A stretch of DNA of 64,000 nucleotides, from assembly GCF_042434915.1 (NCBI RefSeq), contig NZ_CP170198.1, positions 310,001 through 374,000 of the forward strand. Direction: 5' to 3'. Every line of letters starts with the position of its first letter. Positions within the stretch are counted from its first letter, which is position 1. Below are positions 34,398 through 43,719 of this stretch, piece after piece. The notes beneath the pieces are model-generated. The model was given only the letters and a program-made list of their open reading frames with translations, made no database searches and was not told the DNA's origin. Both the position numbers and the translations under genes were made by a program. This DNA comes from Aquimarina sp042434915. Lineage in GTDB: Bacteria; Bacteroidota; Bacteroidia; Flavobacteriales; Flavobacteriaceae.

Positions 34398-34439
34398 ATG
34401 AAAAATTTTAAAACCCATATTAAATCAAAAATGACATGA
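34398..34439 (+). CDS. Possible 13-codon leader ORF coupled to the hydrolase gene
   Basis: ATG at 34398 reads MKNFKTHIKSKMT and ends in TGA at 34437-34439. The ATGA overlap with the ATG at 34436 is the arrangement used for translational coupling. It is short enough to be chance; there is no other evidence. Confidence 0.25.
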   Translation: MKNFKTHIKSKMT

Positions 34440-35680
34440 AAAATACAGAGAGCAGTACAATAAGCCAAGAAGTACTCGATACATCAAGCAAAGTAGGAGA
34501 TCAAAGAAATGAAGAAAGTCCAGAAGGCCTAGAAAGCCCAAGTACCAACAAAAAAATCTTCATATGGTTTTCGGGGACAAGTAGTAAAGCAAAAAAAGCA
34601 AAAGAAGTCTTACAAATAGCTTCTTTAGAGAAACAAGGTGTTGAAGTTTTAATTCTTGACGGTGTAGGAACTAATAAAATGACAAACTCTGAAGAGAATT
34701 ATTGGATACACACAAAAAAGTCTGTCTTCTCACCAGTAATTCGACCAGTTATCAATTTAAAACGATTGATTACTGGTTATAGAGAAAGTACTCATATATC
34801 ACAGCATGATCAAATAATAAAATTTATAGACCAAATTGAGTCAAATTCAGAAAATAAAGGTAAAAAGTTTGACTTACTTATTGGTGGACATAGTAGAGGA
34901 GCAGCAGTGGGTCTCAAATCGTATTTAGCTAACTTAGAGACGCAACTTGATAGATTAGAAAATAATGAAAATAACAAAAATTCTAAAAGTATATTTATGA
35001 ATTTGGGTAAGCTTGATTTTATGGTAGTCGATCCAGTTGCAGGTGAGATGAAGAATGATTATATGAGTGGACAACATAAATCGTTGATCGAAACTTCTAT
35101 AAACGATATCATAGATAATATCAAAACAAGTCTACAAGAAATTAATAAAAATAAAAATCTTAAAGTTACAGGGATTTCGTATAACGCAAGATATGATAAA
35201 AGAAAAGCATTTAAATTGGATGAAGATTGGAAACCTTTTTTTAAGTCTAAGGACAAAAACTATCAGAAAGAAGTTTTTGTTGCAGGATTCTCACATTCAT
35301 CTATGGTTTCATTAAAAAAGAGTATTTTATATGAAGAAAATGAATCACCTAGAGACTTATTGGTGAAGATAATAAAACAAAGGCTTGGGTTTGTTTCCTT
35401 AGAAGAGACCAAAGAATTAGCACGTAAACTTGACAAAATAGAATATGATCTTGTATTTAATTTAAGAGAAGGTAAAGATTTGAAAAGCAGTAAAATGAAA
35501 GAACTCAAAAAAATTACTTGTCACTTTGATTATAAAAAAATACTCCATTGTATCGGTGTACAATCTTTGAGTGGAATTGTACTAAAGACAAAAGAAACAG
35601 ATATAACATATAACAATAGAAAGCCATTAGAGAGAAGATCTTCTCGGATTAATAAAAACCCACCAAAAAGATCAGTATGA
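34436..35680 (+). CDS. Orphan alpha/beta-hydrolase (lipase-like) protein
   Basis: 414 residues. The polar, Ser/Glu-rich N-terminus (1-38) has no signal peptide. A Rossmann-like start (KKIFIWFSGTSS) and LILDGVGTN follow, then a nucleophile elbow GGHSRGAA (Ser153). Asp199 in FMVVDP and His287 in AGFSHSS come in the right order for a catalytic triad. The layout resembles DUF2235/Tle1-like hydrolases, which include secreted phospholipase effectors, but I cannot assign the family. The basic C-terminus (RRSSRINKNPPKRSV) is unusual. It stands alone, with ~0.6 kb of empty DNA before it and a very long hairpin after it. A cytoplasmic hydrolase or an effector are both open. Confidence 0.7.
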   Translation: MKNTESSTISQEVLDTSSKVGDQRNEESPEGLESPSTNKKIFIWFSGTSSKAKKAKEVLQIASLEKQGVEVLILDGVGTNKMTNSEENYWIHTKKSVFSPVIRPVINLKRLITGYRESTHISQHDQIIKFIDQIESNSENKGKKFDLLIGGHSRGAAVGLKSYLANLETQLDRLENNENNKNSKSIFMNLGKLDFMVVDPVAGEMKNDYMSGQHKSLIETSINDIIDNIKTSLQEINKNKNLKVTGISYNARYDKRKAFKLDEDWKPFFKSKDKNYQKEVFVAGFSHSSMVSLKKSILYEENESPRDLLVKIIKQRLGFVSLEETKELARKLDKIEYDLVFNLREGKDLKSSKMKELKKITCHFDYKKILHCIGVQSLSGIVLKTKETDITYNNRKPLERRSSRINKNPPKRSV

Positions 35681-35723
35681 AAACGCTTTTATGCATTTAG
35701 AGAATCAATTCTAGTTTGGATCC

Positions 35724-35782
35724 AATTCTTCACAAAACACAAAAACCTGCCAAGTGGCAGGTTTTGTATTTTGTGAAGAATT
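35724..35782. terminator. Long hairpin (stem ~27 bp) between convergent genes
   Basis: The left arm AATTCTTCACAAAACAC... and its near-complete complement ...ATTTTGTGAAGAATT surround a GC-rich core CCTGCCA-AGT-GGCAGG. There is one bulge and one mismatch. It sits between the hydrolase and HTCC genes, so it probably ends both transcripts. The core with flanks (26 bases, 35739-35764) is repeated exactly at 53813-53838 next to ssrA. Confidence 0.8.
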
Positions 35783-35945
35783 AATTACTTAATTTTAAAT
35801 ATGTTTAATAAGTAGTTGTATTAAATTTAAGTAGCGAATTAAGACCTTATATAACATAAAAGTTGAGTACTTATTTTTGTTTTACCAACAGCAATCTTAC
35901 AACCGCTCATTAATAAATACGTTCAAAAAAGATAAGAATTGAAAT

Positions 35946-38900
35946 TTACGAATAAAACTGGTCAGTATATTGAGAAGGAGTTTTGTTATAATATTTTTTG
36001 AAAGCTTTAGAAAAATATTTAGGGTCTTTAAAACCGACTTTATAACCTACTTCAGACACGCTATGTTCACCAAGTTCTAAAAATTGGCTAGCTTTTTTCA
36101 TCCTTATGGAATTTATAAATTCTTTTGGTGTTAAATTAGTCCATTCTTTAATTTTTGTAAAAAGCATGGTTCTACTTACTCCCAATTCCGAACAAAAATG
36201 AGGAATATCAAAATTAGTATTGTTAACATTTTTTTCAACAATTCTGATAGCTCTTTCTAACGACTTTTCGTCCAATGACAATACCTTATTGGATTCAATC
36301 TTCATATCGTTTTCTTTTTGTTTTAGATGTTGAGAAGTACGTATTAAGTTTTGAATTACCAGTAAAAATTCTTTGAGATCAAATGGTTTTTCGATGTAGG
36401 CATCTGCACCCGATTCTAATCCTTCGAATTTATATAGTAACGATGATTTTGATGTAAGTAAGATAAAAGGGATATGACTTGTGCGAGTATCATTTTTTAA
36501 TTTTTCACATAGTACCGTTCCATCCATAATAGGCATAATAACATCACTTATAATAAGGTCAGGCTTAATTCTTAGTACTTTTTTTAATCCCTCTTTGCCA
36601 TTAGTTGCCTGTACGACATCGTATATTTTTTTCAAAAATTCTGCTATAAAATCTCTAAATTCATCATTATCTTCAACAATTAGTACAGTGGGTTTGTTTT
36701 CATAATTCTGTAAACTATTAAATTCGGTCCGTTCAAAATATTCGTATTTATCAATTTGATTTTTATAAGAAAAAAAATCATTGTTGATAGGATTCTTTTG
36801 AACGATATCACAATCTTTTAAATGGGTTTTATCAAGTTTTAATACTACTGTGAACTTGGTTCCATTACCTTGTATGCTTTCTGCAAAAATCTCACCTTTA
36901 TGTAAGGCTATGACTTTTTTGGCAATGTATAACCCTATTCCGCTACCTTGATTAAAATGTTTTTGATATTCAACTTTACTTGCGGTTTCGTAATATCGTT
37001 CAAAAATTTTATTTATAAATTCAGGATCAATCCCCCTACCGTTATCAGAGATTTCAACAATTGCATTATTGTCTTTTTGAAAAACTTTTACTTTTATTTT
37101 ACCTCTTCGTGGTGTGTATTTAAAAGCGTTGGAAATAATATTGAAGAATACCTTTTCTAACTTATTGTGATCGTAAAAGACATCAATTTTATCTAGATCG
37201 TTTTCAAAAGTATAGAAATAGTTTCCTAGACTCGCATATTCTTTAAAAGAGTCATATACTTCTTTTAGAAAGGGGACTATGTTTTCTCTCTTAGCTTGTA
37301 ATTTATAGTGTTCATTCTCGAATGTTCTAAAATCCAATAATTGATTAGTAAGTTTAAGTAATTGACTTGCATTACGTTCTATAATAAGCAACTTTTTATA
37401 AGCTTCTTTACTACCTGAGTAATTTTCAATTAACTGTTGTATCGGGGCTAGTATTAACGTTAATGGAGTTCTAAAATCATGAGATATATTGGTAAAGAAG
37501 TCCAGTTTGGATCTGTTAATCTCTTCTTGTTTACTTTTTGCAATTTGTTCAGATTTAAGCTTTCCTTTAAGAACTATTTTTGCCTTTAGGTTTGCAAATA
37601 TTTGATATAGTATTAATGAAGTAATTAGAAAATAAATAAGATAAGCAAGTGGAGTTTTCCAAGGAGCAGCCTTTATTGTTATTGTGAGAGTTGTTGGATT
37701 TCCATTCTGTAATTCATTGTTATTAGCATCTTTGACTTCGAATGTATAAGTCCCTGGTTTTTGAATGGTATAACTTACTTCGTTGTTTTTAGTGAATTTC
37801 CAATTATCATTTAATCCAACTAGACGATACGCATATTGATTATTTGTTGTGTTTATAAATTTAGGAATTGCAAAATTTAAAGAGAAAGAGGATTCATTGT
37901 ACCCAAGTTCAATATTATCCATAAATGAAATACTTTTATCCAGATTCTTACCATTGATTTTTAATCCAGTTAAAATGACGGTTGATTTATACTCATTGTT
38001 TTTGAGCTCTAAAGGATTAAAAAATGAAACTCCTTTGACACTACCAAAGTATAATTTGTGATTACTTCCTTTCAAATACGAGTTATTAATAAACTCATTT
38101 CCCAAAAAACCTTCTGTTTGATTATAGATAGCGGATATTTCAGTTGTAGGATCGTAATGTACCATTCCCAGATTACTACTTATCCATAGCTTATTTTGGT
38201 CATCCTCGACAATGCTATAGGCTGTGGTTATAACTGTGTTTGGTAAATTTAGATTTACTTGTTCGAATACACCATTATTTAATTTCAGAATTCCTCGTTC
38301 CTTAGTGCCAATAAGTATCTGATCGTTACTATCCTGGTAAATACATATAATATTTTGACCATAAGCACTGTTATGATCAAATAGGAAGCGTTGTAAGTTA
38401 GGGTAATCTGCAGTAATTTGATTATTTTCAATCTTATTTAAACCTTTATCTGTTCCTATCCATAAGTTATGATTGCTATCAGTAAATACACATCGTACTC
38501 TATTGTTGCTTAGGGACTTGTTGTTTGATGACAGATGCGCAATCTGTTTACTTTTTTGCGATACTGTATTATACATAATAACTCCTTTACCAAAAGTTCC
38601 TATGATAAGATTAGTGTCTATTTTTGAAATTGAATAAACTCCAATGTTGGCAAGTAAAGTGTTTAAAATTTTACTCGTAGATAAATCAAAAGACTGGGTT
38701 GCAGTATTATAACATTGTATACCATTTTTAAGTGTTCCAATCCATAATTTTTGTCCATCTAATAGTAAAGATTTTACATTAGTTCCAGCTAATTTTGCAT
38801 TTAAAGCTTCGGTTTGTTCATGGTTAGTTTTACCGTTGTTATAAAAAACTGTTACTCCATTACCTTCAGTACCAATGTATAGAGTCCCTTTTTCGTCTTC

Positions 38901-39992
38901 AACCAATGAGCTTACGACCCCTAATTGATAGGCTTCGTTTCCCTTGGTTCTATATAAGTTGTAAAAATTATTATTGTCAATATCCCATATATTAAGACCT
39001 CCATAATAGGTACCTATCCATACAGATCCATTAGTATCAATAAAAATTTCTTTAATACTATTTTTGCTTAAGCTTTCTGGATTTCCAGATTGATGATGAA
39101 TCTTAATTATTTCATGATCCTTCTTTTTAATATACAACCCTCTATAGGTTCCAATCCATAAGTTGTCATCAGTATCATATTCTAGTCTTCTTATGTCTAA
39201 GCTAGGAATTGTCTTATTATGTAAGTCGTTGCTCGTAGTAAAAGTTTTTTTCTTTTTATCAAATACGAGTAATCCGTTATGCTTTGTTCCAATATATAAA
39301 TGCTCCTCATCATTATTATTTATAGTTTGAACAAATAGTGAGGGAGAGGATGTAAAACTTTCAAATTTTAAATCATATATATCATTATTAGTAGCTTTGT
39401 AAATTCCGGTTGAGGTTCCTATCCATACAGTCTCGTCCATATCTTGAAAAATTTCAACTATAAAATTATTAAGTAGACCAGATGGATTGATGTCATTTTT
39501 TCTATAGCCTATTAATTTATCCTTCTTTTGGTCATAAACATATAATCCATTAGAGGTGGCAAACCAAACACTTTGGTCACTTATAAGTTTTATGGTGCGA
39601 ATAGAGTAATGTGATATAGTATTCTTTGCTGAAGAATATAAAAACCTTTTAAATGTTTCGGTTCTAGGATCAAAACGATTTAAACCATTGTGAGTTCCTA
39701 TCCAAATAAAACCTTCTTTATCCTCTTTTATCGATAAAATATCATTATTACTTAAAGAAGTAGAGTCAGTTGGGATATTTCTATATACAGTAATTTCTTC
39801 ACCATCATATTTGTTAAGACCATCGCGAGTGCCAATCCACATTTGACCTAATTGATCTTGTTCTATAGCCACAACCGTACTTTGTGATAATCCTTCAGAA
39901 ACTGATAAATGTATGAAGTTTTGAAAATTGTACTCTTGAGAAAAAATTAAAAAATGTATCAAACATACAAATAAGGTTAATGCTCTTTTCAT
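35946..39992 (-). CDS. Hybrid two-component system sensor-regulator (HTCC)
   Basis: 1348 residues in one chain: signal peptide (MKRALTLFVCLIHFLIFSQ), about 14 reg_prop beta-propeller repeats forming a periplasmic sensor (WIGTRDGLNKYD, WIGTHNGLNRFD), a Y_Y_Y domain, a membrane segment (LAYLIYFLITSLILYQIF), HisKA (FFTNISHDFRTPLTL), HATPase_c (NIISNAFKYTP, DNGRGIDPEF), a receiver (VEDNDEFRDF, phospho-acceptor in DLIISDVIMPIMDG, Lys in YIEKPFD) and a C-terminal AraC HTH (GFKDPKYFSKAFKKYYNKTPSQY). The start is the ATG at 39992; a TTG at 40016 is unlikely. Such proteins sense a glycan fragment in the periplasm and activate the neighbouring genes, here the divergent cluster at 40.6-53.5 kb. Confidence 0.95.
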   Translation of the reverse strand: MKRALTLFVCLIHFLIFSQEYNFQNFIHLSVSEGLSQSTVVAIEQDQLGQMWIGTRDGLNKYDGEEITVYRNIPTDSTSLSNNDILSIKEDKEGFIWIGTHNGLNRFDPRTETFKRFLYSSAKNTISHYSIRTIKLISDQSVWFATSNGLYVYDQKKDKLIGYRKNDINPSGLLNNFIVEIFQDMDETVWIGTSTGIYKATNNDIYDLKFESFTSSPSLFVQTINNNDEEHLYIGTKHNGLLVFDKKKKTFTTSNDLHNKTIPSLDIRRLEYDTDDNLWIGTYRGLYIKKKDHEIIKIHHQSGNPESLSKNSIKEIFIDTNGSVWIGTYYGGLNIWDIDNNNFYNLYRTKGNEAYQLGVVSSLVEDEKGTLYIGTEGNGVTVFYNNGKTNHEQTEALNAKLAGTNVKSLLLDGQKLWIGTLKNGIQCYNTATQSFDLSTSKILNTLLANIGVYSISKIDTNLIIGTFGKGVIMYNTVSQKSKQIAHLSSNNKSLSNNRVRCVFTDSNHNLWIGTDKGLNKIENNQITADYPNLQRFLFDHNSAYGQNIICIYQDSNDQILIGTKERGILKLNNGVFEQVNLNLPNTVITTAYSIVEDDQNKLWISSNLGMVHYDPTTEISAIYNQTEGFLGNEFINNSYLKGSNHKLYFGSVKGVSFFNPLELKNNEYKSTVILTGLKINGKNLDKSISFMDNIELGYNESSFSLNFAIPKFINTTNNQYAYRLVGLNDNWKFTKNNEVSYTIQKPGTYTFEVKDANNNELQNGNPTTLTITIKAAPWKTPLAYLIYFLITSLILYQIFANLKAKIVLKGKLKSEQIAKSKQEEINRSKLDFFTNISHDFRTPLTLILAPIQQLIENYSGSKEAYKKLLIIERNASQLLKLTNQLLDFRTFENEHYKLQAKRENIVPFLKEVYDSFKEYASLGNYFYTFENDLDKIDVFYDHNKLEKVFFNIISNAFKYTPRRGKIKVKVFQKDNNAIVEISDNGRGIDPEFINKIFERYYETASKVEYQKHFNQGSGIGLYIAKKVIALHKGEIFAESIQGNGTKFTVVLKLDKTHLKDCDIVQKNPINNDFFSYKNQIDKYEYFERTEFNSLQNYENKPTVLIVEDNDEFRDFIAEFLKKIYDVVQATNGKEGLKKVLRIKPDLIISDVIMPIMDGTVLCEKLKNDTRTSHIPFILLTSKSSLLYKFEGLESGADAYIEKPFDLKEFLLVIQNLIRTSQHLKQKENDMKIESNKVLSLDEKSLERAIRIVEKNVNNTNFDIPHFCSELGVSRTMLFTKIKEWTNLTPKEFINSIRMKKASQFLELGEHSVSEVGYKVGFKDPKYFSKAFKKYYNKTPSQYTDQFYS

Positions 39993-40583
39993 ACTTGGGG
40001 TATGTATATGTTTCAATTAATTATAAATATAACCCTAATGTGTCAGACTTATTATAGCCGTAAGGGTGATGATTTTATAGTTTAAAAATTATGGTTATTC
40101 AATAAAAAAATCAGTAGAATCAAAACAACTGAAAATCAATTTTTTGTACAAAATCACCCCTAGAATAGAACTTTTACAACCCCATAATTTGGTAACATTG
40201 TATCATCATCTTTAGTTATAACGACTAGTAGTAATTTAAAATTTAATCATTAATACTAAACAGAACCAATATGAAAAAGTAGCAATAACATTAAAGACAA
40301 ACCAAACTTACAAACAATAAAAACTATTAAAACCCCAAAGCTGTGAAAAATTATTTATATCACAAACCCATCACTTGCATATCTATAAGATCTAATTTTT
40401 CTTTCAAGATCGATAAGAGAATTGCCCAATTTTTTTAAGTAATAGGTTTTAGCATTATATACTAATGTATTGCTTATACCTGCCAAAGAATCCATAAAAT
40501 CAAGCTATAATTTCTAATAGTTGTAAGAAATTATAGGTATAAACCTATACGATTATGTATAACAAATTATAAACTCACAAATC
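39993..40583. other. Divergent regulatory region between the HTCC and GH5 genes
   Basis: 591 bp, AT-rich, no ORF or clear hairpin. It should hold both promoters and the site bound by the HTCC AraC domain. I find no TGGTTNNCCA site, so the alginate regulator is unlikely to act here. The GH5 transcript may have a long leader. Confidence 0.45.
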
Positions 40584-43500
40584 ATGAAAAAAAAAGCACA
40601 ATACTTTTTTAACCTAAAGTCAATAACCAAACAATTGGCACTCACTTTTCTATTAACTAGCTTTACTATATCCGCTCAAACAGTAGTTCAAAATCATGGT
40701 AGATTAAAAGTTAATGGCAATAAAGTTGTTGATAAAAATAATATTCCTACCAGCCTTGCAGGAAATAGCCTGTTTTGGAGTAATGCAGGAGATAGCTCTG
40801 ATTTCTATACCGAGGAAACTGTTAAACATCTAGCAAGCGACTGGAATAGCTCGATTATAAGAGTAGCTATGGGAGTTAAGGAAACTTGGGATGGAGGAAC
40901 TGGTTATGTTGATAGCCCAGAAGCACAAAAAAGTAAGATAAAAACAATAATTGATGCGGCTATTGACAATGGGATTTATGTAATTATAGATTGGCACACT
41001 CATGAAGCCGAATTATATCAAAAAGAAGCTGTAGAATTTTTTACAGAAATGGCTAGTTTATATGGAGATAATGACAATATCATTTATGAAATATACAACG
41101 AACCTATTAGACAATCATGGTCAGAAATTAAGTCGTATGCAAATGCAGTAATTGCAGGGATACGATCCGAAGATCCCGACAATTTGATTATTGTTGGATC
41201 TCCTACATGGTCGCAAGACGTAGATATTGCATCAAATGATCCTATAGATGATCATAATATAGCATATACATTACATTTCTATGCAGGTACACATGGTCAA
41301 AGTTTAAGGAATAAGGCAGCCAAAGCAATGAATAATGGAATAGCTCTTTTCGCTACCGAATGGGGCGCAGTAGACGCTAGTGGCGATGGGGATATAGATA
41401 GTGCAGAAACTGAAAAATGGATGCAATTTTTCAAAGATAATGCAATTAGTCATGTTAATTGGTCTGTTAGTGATAAACCAAGTAATAGTGATCCTAAAAG
41501 GACTGAAGGTTCTTCAATAGTTCAATTACATAAAGGAATTGACGGACTCACAAATAACGATTTAACGAAGTATGGAGTCTTTATTAAAGATATAGTCAAA
41601 AATTGGTCAAAGGATGCTGTAGAGCCTATTCCTAGTGGAGTAATTAACTGCAATACTGTAGATTGTATCAGAAATGCTATGCAAAGTGCACAGCCCGGAG
41701 ACGAGATCGTAATTGCTTCAGGAACTTATACAGCTCTCGACAAAATTAGCTTTGGTAATAAAGCAACTAGATTTGGTTCTAATAAAAATGGAACCGCTTT
41801 GAATCCCATAATCATTAGAGCTCAAAATCCATTAGATCCACCAATCCTAACGGGACCTAAAGGGATCTACGATGGATATGTAATGTTTATTCTTGGAGAT
41901 TATTGGATACTGAAAGATATCATTCTTGAAGAAGGGTCTAAGGGACTCGTTTTGGATAATGCAAATGATAATATTATCGATAATCTTCAAGTTCGTAAAT
42001 TAGGAGAAGAAGGGATTCATCTTAGAGATGGATCCAGCAATAACTTGGTAAAGAATTGTAGAGTATATGATGTGGGAATAAAAAAGCCTGGGATAGGAGA
42101 AGGACTTTATGTAGGATCCGATAAAGGTCAACATGAGAATTCTGAAGAAGTAGGTAATATTTTTGATAACAAATATAATCCAAGATGTGATAATAATACG
42201 TTTGACGGATGTATAATTGGCCCTAATGTAACAGCAGAAGGAGCAGATGTTAAAGAAGGTACCAAAAATACAATCATTCGTAATTGTATTTTCTCTGCCC
42301 AAGGTATATCAGGAGAGAACAGTGCAGATGCTTTCATTGATCTTAAAGGAACTTATGGTTTTGTATATAACAATACTTTTAACTTAGATGGGTCTAAAAT
42401 TATTAATGCAGGAGTTGATTTTTTAGATAGAGGAACGGGATCTAATACGGGTTATCGAAATGCAATTTTTAATAACACCTTTAATTTTGAAGACAGAGGA
42501 TCAGAAATTCAAACTGCTAGAAAGAAGCAAGGAAATCCTTCAGAGATTCACGTTTGGAATAATATCAGAAATCCTAAAACACCAGATTTTCCTCTTAGTG
42601 ATGGTACGACTGGTTATGTAACACAGTCTTGTCCAAGTTGGAATATTATTCCTTGTAACGATGAAGGCGATAATAATCCTCATGTTTCATTTTCACAACC
42701 TACTTCTAATACACTTAATCTAACACTGGGGTATGATCTTACTGTTGTAGCTGTAGCTTCTGATGCAAATGGGTCTATAAACAATTTAAAACTCTATATT
42801 AATGATGAATTAGTAAGGCAAATAAACAATGCTCCCTATAAGTGGGGTCATGTGGATGCTCCTAACCCCGAAGAGCTAAATAACCTTCCTATTGGAGATC
42901 ACATTTTTAAAGTAGTTGCAACCGATGACGAAGGGAATACTGGACAGGATACCTTTACTCTTACTATAAATTCTGGCAATAATGGTGGTGATAACTGTAC
43001 ATTTGGTACACCAAGCTCAAGCAGTCTACCCTCTTTTGACCAGATCACATATAAAAATGTTTATGTTTTAGGAGAAGGGGGACCTAGCCTAAGCAATTTT
43101 AGAGAATTCTCTATCAATTGGAATCCTACCTATAATGGCTTATACAAGTTTGCTTTAAAAACAAATAATGGAGTTCCGAATTGGTATGTTGATCTTAAAC
43201 CTTATATACAACATAATTTTAATAGCTCAAATCCAGAAGTAACTATTAGTAATTCAGGCATCAGTGGATTAGATGGAGCCTATTGGGTGGCCAATGATGG
43301 AGATAGTTTTGTAATGGTTTCTAAAAATAGTGGATATACCATTTATTTCAGCAAATCTTCTAGTACACCTAATTGTAATAGTAAAAAAACCTCTTTAGTA
43401 TCATCAGAAATAGAGGCAGCTGATTTAAAAATATATCCTAACCCTTCTTCAGGTAACCTGATAACTATTTCTAATATAACACAACTAAATACAAAACTCG

Positions 43501-43652
43501 AAATCAAGAATATCCAAGGAGAAATAGTTTTGAATAAAACAATTCTTACTACCAACTCTACTATTGATATTTCAGAGTTAGAGGCTGGCTTTTATATCAT
43601 TGTAGTTAGCGGAGACAAATACAAAAAAACGTCACGACTACTAAAGAAATAA
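40584..43652 (+). CDS. GH5 (cellulase-like) fused to a right-handed beta-helix, T9SS-exported
   Basis: 1022 residues. Signal peptide (ending FTISAQ). GH5 domain of the bacterial endoglucanase type (~32-340): IIDWHTHEA, acid/base Glu173 in YEIYNEP, nucleophile Glu259 in FATEWGAVDASGDG. A parallel beta-helix of lyase/epimerase shape follows (~350-690: ASGTYTALDKISFGNK ... NNLVKNCRVYDVG), then an Ig-like domain (LKLYINDELVRQ), the unassigned 127-residue module (nt 42996-43376) and a type A T9SS tail (IYPNPSSGN). It likely cuts a beta-1,4-glucan-type chain outside the cell; the helix domain may be a lyase or a binding platform. It is first in a four-gene series behind the HTCC region. One chain carrying a hydrolase and a possible lyase is unusual. 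Confidence 0.88.
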   Translation: MKKKAQYFFNLKSITKQLALTFLLTSFTISAQTVVQNHGRLKVNGNKVVDKNNIPTSLAGNSLFWSNAGDSSDFYTEETVKHLASDWNSSIIRVAMGVKETWDGGTGYVDSPEAQKSKIKTIIDAAIDNGIYVIIDWHTHEAELYQKEAVEFFTEMASLYGDNDNIIYEIYNEPIRQSWSEIKSYANAVIAGIRSEDPDNLIIVGSPTWSQDVDIASNDPIDDHNIAYTLHFYAGTHGQSLRNKAAKAMNNGIALFATEWGAVDASGDGDIDSAETEKWMQFFKDNAISHVNWSVSDKPSNSDPKRTEGSSIVQLHKGIDGLTNNDLTKYGVFIKDIVKNWSKDAVEPIPSGVINCNTVDCIRNAMQSAQPGDEIVIASGTYTALDKISFGNKATRFGSNKNGTALNPIIIRAQNPLDPPILTGPKGIYDGYVMFILGDYWILKDIILEEGSKGLVLDNANDNIIDNLQVRKLGEEGIHLRDGSSNNLVKNCRVYDVGIKKPGIGEGLYVGSDKGQHENSEEVGNIFDNKYNPRCDNNTFDGCIIGPNVTAEGADVKEGTKNTIIRNCIFSAQGISGENSADAFIDLKGTYGFVYNNTFNLDGSKIINAGVDFLDRGTGSNTGYRNAIFNNTFNFEDRGSEIQTARKKQGNPSEIHVWNNIRNPKTPDFPLSDGTTGYVTQSCPSWNIIPCNDEGDNNPHVSFSQPTSNTLNLTLGYDLTVVAVASDANGSINNLKLYINDELVRQINNAPYKWGHVDAPNPEELNNLPIGDHIFKVVATDDEGNTGQDTFTLTINSGNNGGDNCTFGTPSSSSLPSFDQITYKNVYVLGEGGPSLSNFREFSINWNPTYNGLYKFALKTNNGVPNWYVDLKPYIQHNFNSSNPEVTISNSGISGLDGAYWVANDGDSFVMVSKNSGYTIYFSKSSSTPNCNSKKTSLVSSEIEAADLKIYPNPSSGNLITISNITQLNTKLEIKNIQGEIVLNKTILTTNSTIDISELEAGFYIIVVSGDKYKKTSRLLKK

Positions 43653-43674
43653 TATATGTCAAACCCTTTTTTAG

Positions 43675-43700
43675 ACCAGGTGATCATATCACCTGGTTTT
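43675..43700 (+). terminator. Hairpin between the GH5 and PL14-like genes
   Basis: ACCAGGTGAT-CAT-ATCACCTGGT, a 10-bp perfect stem followed by TTTC. The next gene begins 20 bp later, so it may be a partial terminator that lowers downstream expression, or an mRNA-stabilising 3' end. Confidence 0.7.
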
Positions 43701-43719
43701 CACTACAAATCATAAGGCT

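Noticed and set aside
35946..40016. TTG start at 40016 for the HTCC gene
   Set aside because: The ATG at 39992 begins the signal peptide directly; the extra eight residues are not typical.
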